Shown: in pieces, positions 59,990 through 64,000 of the stretch
How positions within the stretch are numbered: the stretch's first letter is position 1
Layout of the letters: every line of letters begins with the position of its first letter
Assembly: GCF_001685415.1 (NCBI RefSeq)
Contig: NZ_CP014989.1
Location: forward strand, 2,542,001 to 2,606,000
Source of the DNA: Serinicoccus hydrothermalis
GTDB taxonomy: Bacteria > Actinomycetota > Actinomycetes > Actinomycetales > Dermatophilaceae
Length of the DNA stretch: 64,000 nucleotides
Reading direction: 5' to 3'
Notes under the pieces: generated by a model
What the model was told of the DNA's origin: nothing
The model's database searches: none
What the model saw: the letters and a program-made list of their open reading frames with translations, nothing else
Position numbers and translations under genes: made by a program

Positions 59990-61182
59990 GCCTTCCACCA
60001 GGGCGCCAGGCGCCGGAGTCCTTCCTCGAGCGCGTCCACCGGACCACCCAGGCTCACGCGGAGGAAACCCGCTCCTCGCGGTCCGAAGGCGGTCCCGGGG
60101 ATCGTCGTCACCCCGGCCTCGTCGCGCAGGCGCAGGGCGAACGCCTCGGTGACAGCAGGGTCGTCGCGCGAGGTGGAGTCGTCGTCGAGGTCGTGGGGCA
60201 GGGCGAGCCAGAGGTAGAACCCGGCCCTCGTCGCCGTTCTGGACATGGGAATGTGGTGCCCGTCGCCCAGAAAGCTATGTCCAGAAGTGAGGAGCTGGGG
60301 GGCGACCCGGTCGACCGTCCCCCAGCGCACCCGGATCTGCTCGCGGGCTGCGGGTAGCACGTCCCCGGCCGCGCCCAGCAGCCCCAGCGCGGCAGCCTGC
60401 GAAAGTCGCGAGGGGGCCGTCGTCATCGCGTTGTGCACCAGCCGTGCCGAAGCGAGCATTTCGGGGTCCCCGAGCGCCCAGCCGATCCGCAGCCCCGGGG
60501 CGGCGAAGGCCTTGCTCATCGAGCTGAGCACGACCCCCGCCGCGCTCACGTCCCGCAGCGACGCGGGGCGCCGGTCGGCCCACAGCTCGGCATACACCTC
60601 GTCGCTGACGAGCAGCACCCCGCGCTCGGCGCAGGCCTCGGCGACCCGCGACAGGGCTTGCGCCGAGGCGAGCCCGCCGGTCGGGTTCGCCGGGTGGTTG
60701 AGCACGACGATCGAGGTATGCGGCTGCTCGCCCAGCAGGGCGACCAGCGCCTCGGCGTCGAGGTCTCCGCTGGCGGCGAGGGGGTAGCCGACGGGCGTCG
60801 CGCCGCACAGCCGGGCGAGGGTGGGGTAGGCGACGAAGCCGGGGTCGGGCACGAGCACGGCCGATCCGGGCTCGGCATAAGCCTGGAAGAGCGCGAAGAG
60901 CGCCGCCTGGCTGCCGGCGGTGACCATGACCCCGTCCGGACCGACCGTGTCCGCACCGCGGGCCTGGGCGTAGCCGGCGATCGCGTCCACCAGCGCCGGG
61001 TCGGAGGTGTTGGGCCCGTAGGACAGGTCGACCGAGCCCTCGTCCGGACGCACGGCCTGTCCGGTCGGCAGCGGCCACCCGGGCTCGCCGAGCCCGAGGT
61101 TGATCGCGTCCGGCGGGGCGCCGAGCGACATGCGTCGGATGGGTGACAGGCCCTGGCCCGCCACCCTGGAGGCCGTCCTCAC
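59986..61182 (-). CDS. Aminotransferase class I/II (DapC-like) with two repeat-encoded inserts
   Basis: 398 aa PLP enzyme of fold type I. The substrate/cofactor blocks are [41 protein letters not shown], the PLP-Lys segment [16 protein letters not shown], and [21 protein letters not shown] near the end. Position between dapD and the decarboxylase suggests N-succinyl-2-amino-6-oxopimelate transamination. Two unusual segments interrupt it: [11 protein letters not shown] (residues ~38-48), encoded by a repeat arm shared with hutF, and [15 protein letters not shown] (~298-312), encoded by another inverted repeat. GTG 61182 overlaps the dapD stop (GTGA). Confidence 0.83.
   Translation of the reverse strand: MRTASRVAGQGLSPIRRMSLGAPPDAINLGLGEPGWPLPTGQAVRPDEGSVDLSYGPNTSDPALVDAIAGYAQARGADTVGPDGVMVTAGSQAALFALFQAYAEPGSAVLVPDPGFVAYPTLARLCGATPVGYPLAASGDLDAEALVALLGEQPHTSIVVLNHPANPTGGLASAQALSRVAEACAERGVLLVSDEVYAELWADRRPASLRDVSAAGVVLSSMSKAFAAPGLRIGWALGDPEMLASARLVHNAMTTAPSRLSQAAALGLLGAAGDVLPAAREQIRVRWGTVDRVAPQLLTSGHSFLGDGHHIPMSRTATRAGFYLWLALPHDLDDDSTSRDDPAVTEAFALRLRDEAGVTTIPGTAFGPRGAGFLRVSLGGPVDALEEGLRRLAPWWKA
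60237..60286. repeat. Intragenic inverted repeat in aminotransferase gene
   Basis: TTCTGGACAT (60237-60246) and ATGTCCAGAA (60277-60286), perfect 10-bp arms around 30 nt; the interval is less GC-rich than the gene and encodes the extra loop [15 protein letters not shown]. Confidence 0.7.
61044..61069. repeat. Palindromic-repeat arm in aminotransferase gene
   Basis: 26 nt matching the right arm of the hutF palindrome at 20 positions, including the whole TGTCCGGTCGG core; read by the gene as PTGQAVRP. Confidence 0.55.
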
Positions 61183-62024
61183 CGCAGCGACTCCTCGAGC
61201 GCCGTCGAGGCGTCGGTGGAGTCGTCGCGGTACTTCACGATCACCGGGGCGTAGAGCGAGAGCCCGAGGACGTCGGCGTAGTCACCGCGCGCCGGGCGGG
61301 AGCCGGGCACGACGACGGCGCGCTCGGGCACCTCGCCGCGCAGCTCCCGCTGGTCGACCAGGTCGTAGATCGTCGTCCCCGCGGTCAGCGCGACGCCCGG
61401 TGCCAGCACGGCACCGCGACGCACGACCACGCCCTCGTAGAGCCCGCACTGCGCCCCGACGAAGACGTCGTCCTCGACGACGACCGGGCGGGCACCGACC
61501 GGCTCCAGCACGCCACCCAGCTGCACAGCCGTGGACAGGTGCACCCGCTCGCCCACCTGCGCGCACGACCCGACGAGCACGTGGCTGTCGACCATCGAGC
61601 CGGCGCCGACATACCCGCCGACGTTGACATAGCTCGGCGGCATGACGACCACCCCGGGCGCGAGGTGCGCGCCGCGCCGGACGGAGGTCCCGCCCGGCAC
61701 GAGGCGTATGCCGTCGCCCGCCGTGATCCGGCGCGCCGGCACGAGCGACTTGTCGACGCTGCCGCCCGGCCAGTCGAGCTCGACGGTCTCGCTGAGCCGG
61801 AAGGCGGCGAGGATGCCCCGCTTGACCCAGCCGTGCGCGACCCAGCTGCCGTCCTCGGCGCGGCGGGCGGCCCGGATCGAGCCGTCCTCCAGCCCGGCGA
61901 GCAGCTCCTCCACGTGCTGGATCGTCGGGTCGATGTCGCTGCCCTCGGCGAAGACCTGGCGCAGCGAGGTGCCGTGGGTCGTGTCCTGCGGAGTCATGGA
62001 CTCCATGGTGCCGACGGTGCTCAC
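61179..62024 (-). CDS. dapD: Tetrahydrodipicolinate N-succinyltransferase (E. coli-type DapD)
   Basis: 281 aa. Uses succinyl-CoA to succinylate tetrahydrodipicolinate. The N-terminal part ([42 protein letters not shown]) matches the short enterobacterial type rather than the longer mycobacterial DapD. The left-handed beta-helix hexapeptide repeats run through [41 protein letters not shown] and [34 protein letters not shown] 62024 overlaps the dapA stop; ATG 62006 is an alternative. An enterobacterial-type DapD in an actinobacterium suggests a second, perhaps horizontally acquired, pathway. Confidence 0.9.
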   Translation of the reverse strand: MSTVGTMESMTPQDTTHGTSLRQVFAEGSDIDPTIQHVEELLAGLEDGSIRAARRAEDGSWVAHGWVKRGILAAFRLSETVELDWPGGSVDKSLVPARRITAGDGIRLVPGGTSVRRGAHLAPGVVVMPPSYVNVGGYVGAGSMVDSHVLVGSCAQVGERVHLSTAVQLGGVLEPVGARPVVVEDDVFVGAQCGLYEGVVVRRGAVLAPGVALTAGTTIYDLVDQRELRGEVPERAVVVPGSRPARGDYADVLGLSLYAPVIVKYRDDSTDASTALEESLR

Positions 62025-63043
62025 GACGCCAGCGCCGAGGTGTCGTGCGGTACGGCGACCCACTCCGGTAGTCGGCCGATCGACGCCGAGCCGCTGCGGC
62101 GGGAGGTCTGCAGGTCGGCGAGGGCGGTCTGGACCTGCGACCAGGTGTCCGGCTCGGCGGGGGAGAGCGGCAGTCGTACCTGTGCGGTGGCCAGCCCGAG
62201 GCACGCCAGCGCCGCCTTGACCGGCACCGGGTTGGTCTCGACGAACATCGCTGCCATCGTCGGCGCCAGCAGCGCAGCGCTCTCGCGAGCGAGGGGCAGA
62301 TCGCCGGCCATCGCGGCGTGCACGAGGCGCCGGGTCTCGGTCGGCACCACGTTGGCGCACACCGAGACGAGCCCCTGCGCGCCGACGGCGATGCCGGCCA
62401 GCGCGAGGTCGTCGTCCCCGGCGAGCACTGCACGGCCCTGCGGCGCCTCCTGGCACATCCGGGCGACCTGGCGCAGGTCGCCCGAGCTCTCCTTGATCGC
62501 GACGACCTGGTCGATCTCCCAGATCGCCCGCAGCGCCGCGGGAGTGATGTTGCAGCCGGTGCGCCCGGGCACGTTGTAGGCGATGATCGGCAGCCCAGGC
62601 GCCGCGTCGGCGACGGCGCGGTAGTGCGCCACCAGGCCACTGACCTGGGGCTTGTTGTAGAACGGCGTGACGACGAGCAGGGCGTCGGCACCAGCGGCCG
62701 CAGCCTGCCCGGCGAGCTCGCAGGTGCGCTCGGTGTCGTTGTGCCCGACCCCCACGACGACCGGGATGCGGCGGTCGTCGCGGCGGGCCAGCTCGACGGC
62801 CTGGCGCACCAGCGCGTGCCGCTCGACGTCGGTGATCGTGGCGGCCTCGCCGGTCGAGCCGAGCACGACGAGCCAGTCCACCCCGTGCCCCTCGACGAGC
62901 ACGTGCTCGACAAGACGGCCGAACGCCTCGTGGTCGACAGCGGGCTTTCGTGCCCCGCCCACGGCGTCGGTCCCGGTCGTGAACGGCGTCGCCAGGGCGA
63001 CGCCGAGACCGGTGAACGGTGCTGCGGTGAGGCTGGTGCTCAT
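62021..63043 (-). CDS. dapA: 4-hydroxy-tetrahydrodipicolinate synthase (DapA)
   Basis: 340 aa TIM-barrel lyase. The pyruvate Schiff-base enzyme motifs are [49 protein letters not shown], the catalytic Tyr in [16 protein letters not shown] and the Lys in [12 protein letters not shown]-terminal extension of about 40 residues (after [23 protein letters not shown]) is longer than usual. ATG 63043 overlaps the dapB stop by ATGA. It condenses pyruvate and aspartate semialdehyde. Confidence 0.93.
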   Translation of the reverse strand: MSTSLTAAPFTGLGVALATPFTTGTDAVGGARKPAVDHEAFGRLVEHVLVEGHGVDWLVVLGSTGEAATITDVERHALVRQAVELARRDDRRIPVVVGVGHNDTERTCELAGQAAAAGADALLVVTPFYNKPQVSGLVAHYRAVADAAPGLPIIAYNVPGRTGCNITPAALRAIWEIDQVVAIKESSGDLRQVARMCQEAPQGRAVLAGDDDLALAGIAVGAQGLVSVCANVVPTETRRLVHAAMAGDLPLARESAALLAPTMAAMFVETNPVPVKAALACLGLATAQVRLPLSPAEPDTWSQVQTALADLQTSRRSGSASIGRLPEWVAVPHDTSALAS

Positions 63044-63741
63044 GCTGTCTCCTTGAGGTGGTCCTCGGCGAGGTCGTCGAGGGTGTACAGGCCCGGTCCG
63101 GGCCGGTCGGTGAGCCAGAGGGCCGCGGTGAGGGCCCCGGCGGCGAAGAGGTCGCGGTCGTGCGCGGTGTGCCGCAGCGTGATCGTCTCGGTGGGGGAGG
63201 CGAGGGTGACCTCGTGGTCACCCACCACCTCGCCCAGGCGGAGGCTCGTGGTCTGGACGTCCCCGACGGGGGCGCCGGCCGCGTCGGCCAGGACGTCCCG
63301 GAGCGCGAGCGCGGTGCCGCTGGGAGCGTCGACCTTGTGCCGGTGGTGGGTCTCGGTGACCGCGAGGTCGACCGGTATGCCCTCTGCCCGGTGCGCGGCG
63401 GCATACCCCCCGAGAAGGCGGCTGACCCGGCGGGCGAGGGCCACGCCGAGCGAGAAGTTCGGCGCGACGAGGACCCGCACGCCGAGCTCCCGGTCGAGCA
63501 GGACGGTGTCGAAGCCGGTCGCGCCGACGACGAGGTCGGTGCCGGTGCGCTGCGCCCAGTCGAGGTGGGCGGCGACGGCGGACCCCGTGCTCACGTCGAT
63601 CGCGACGTCCACGGCCTCCCTGGGCTCCGGGTCGCTGCTGCCGACCGCCCAGCGCACGTCGACGTCCTCGCGGAGGTCGGCGAGCCGCCGGACCGCCGAG
63701 CCGAGGCGTCCGGTGCCGAAGAGTCCGATGCGGGTGGGCAC
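63040..63741 (-). CDS. dapB: 4-hydroxy-tetrahydrodipicolinate reductase (DapB)
   Basis: 233 aa. The NAD(P)-binding fold starts [19 protein letters not shown], the [33 protein letters not shown] region is the cofactor clamp, and [18 protein letters not shown] is the substrate-binding catalytic motif with His-His and Lys. It is shorter than typical DapB, with a reduced N-terminal half. First gene of the operon dapB-dapA-dapD-aminotransferase-decarboxylase. GTG 63741 is 6 nt after a CATACT -10 box; the frame extends 12 codons further upstream. Confidence 0.88.
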   Translation of the reverse strand: MPTRIGLFGTGRLGSAVRRLADLREDVDVRWAVGSSDPEPREAVDVAIDVSTGSAVAAHLDWAQRTGTDLVVGATGFDTVLLDRELGVRVLVAPNFSLGVALARRVSRLLGGYAAAHRAEGIPVDLAVTETHHRHKVDAPSGTALALRDVLADAAGAPVGDVQTTSLRLGEVVGDHEVTLASPTETITLRHTAHDRDLFAAGALTAALWLTDRPGPGLYTLDDLAEDHLKETA

Positions 63742-63747
63742 CGGTCG

Positions 63748-63753
63748 AGTATG
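63748..63753 (-). promoter_or_regulatory. -10 box of leaderless dap operon promoter
   Basis: CATACT on the minus strand, 6 nt before GTG 63741. The remaining gap to 63917 shows no gene. Confidence 0.5.
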
Positions 63754-63917
63754 TCGAGGGTCCGGAAGCTCTCGCAAGCGCTGTTTCCGCAGGTCAGGGC
63801 ACCTGTCCTGTCATCACACCACTTCACCGCAAGATGTCCTGCCTGGCTCCGGGCGCGCTCGCCGTCCTCCCGCCGCGCCGCACAAAGTTGGTACGCCGCG
63901 CGGCCCTCAGGGAGGGG

Positions 63918-64000
63918 TCAGGGCTGCACGAGGCCCGTCTTGTACGCCAGGGCGACGAGCTGGGCGCGCTCGGAGCTGCCGGTCTTCATGAGCAAACGGG
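63918..64000 (-). CDS. LuxR/NarL-type regulator, C-terminal end only (runs off the window)
   Basis: The minus strand reads RLLMKTGSSERAQLVALAYK... to a TGA at 63918-63920, with the ending TGLVQP. This is the last helix of a LuxR-type helix-turn-helix, closely like the end of the response regulator at 18580-19287 (QMVITAYETGLVGRP). The gene's start and any receiver domain lie beyond position 64000. Confidence 0.75.
   Translation of the reverse strand, partial: RLLMKTGSSERAQLVALAYKTGLVQP

Noticed and set aside
1-64000. GTATGCC as a Chi or KOPS-like polar site
   Set aside because: The hand count is nearly equal on both strands, without the polarity such sites show; a genome-wide test is still needed.
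1-64000. tRNA, rRNA or CRISPR arrays
   Set aside because: Looked for cloverleaf ends, rRNA-like segments and regular short repeats; none seen.

Overview
The window is high-GC DNA (roughly 70% by eye) from an actinobacterium. Family assignments, many GTG starts, start/stop overlaps (ATGA, GTGA) and at least fourteen -10 boxes lying 6-7 nt before a start codon (leaderless mRNAs) all fit this; the gene set suggests a member of the Intrasporangiaceae or Ornithinimicrobiaceae type, but that rank is inference. No rRNA, tRNA or CRISPR was seen.

Layout. 1-2441: end of an L-rhamnose operon (rhamnulose-1-P aldolase/dehydrogenase C-terminus, rhamnulokinase). 2497-13040: histidine utilisation, split into hutH-hutU-transporter and an M20 hydrolase-hutF-hutI operon, with three small unrelated genes between; both operons carry the same 17-nt inverted-repeat-like site exactly 54 nt upstream of the first start codon. 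13115-17233: two identical IS110-type elements in inverted orientation flanking an IS481-type element, inserted against the -10 box of a two-component system. 17243-22645: that NarL-type kinase/regulator pair and a MacB-like ABC exporter. 22752-32557: recC-recB-recD and a hypothetical gene. 32670-44144: a one-carbon/demethylation region (methylene-THF reductase, IclR regulator, DmdA-like THF demethylase, dimethylglycine dehydrogenase-like flavoprotein, etfBA) sharing a GTTGC-N7-GCAAC type site, interrupted by small regulatory genes (AraC, ECF42-type sigma with YCII partner). 44154-51378: dispersed palindromes, a phosphotransferase, a secreted SGNH/cell-wall-binding protein, and a branched-chain 2-oxoacid dehydrogenase operon with a divergent Lrp regulator. 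51415-54730: LysE exporter, VapBC, quinone oxidoreductase, winged-helix regulator. 55073-58693: lower-GC surface-polysaccharide genes (acyltransferase-SGNH, Wzz/BY-kinase). 58793-63741: a tightly overlapped dapB-dapA-dapD-aminotransferase-decarboxylase operon. 63918-64000: end of a LuxR/NarL-type regulator.

The most unusual signals are not single genes. (1) A ~26-nt palindromic arm recurs inside three unrelated proteins (HutF, the E2 acyltransferase, the DAP-pathway aminotransferase), read in several frames and on both strands, which looks like a protein-coding mobile palindrome comparable in principle to the Rickettsia palindromic elements. (2) The word GTATGCC/GGCATAC occurs about 70 times, in all six reading frames, forcing otherwise rare codons, yet I saw none inside the insertion sequences. 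(3) A 58-bp palindromic intergenic repeat occurs three times. (4) Paired operator motifs tie together the hut operons and the demethylation genes.
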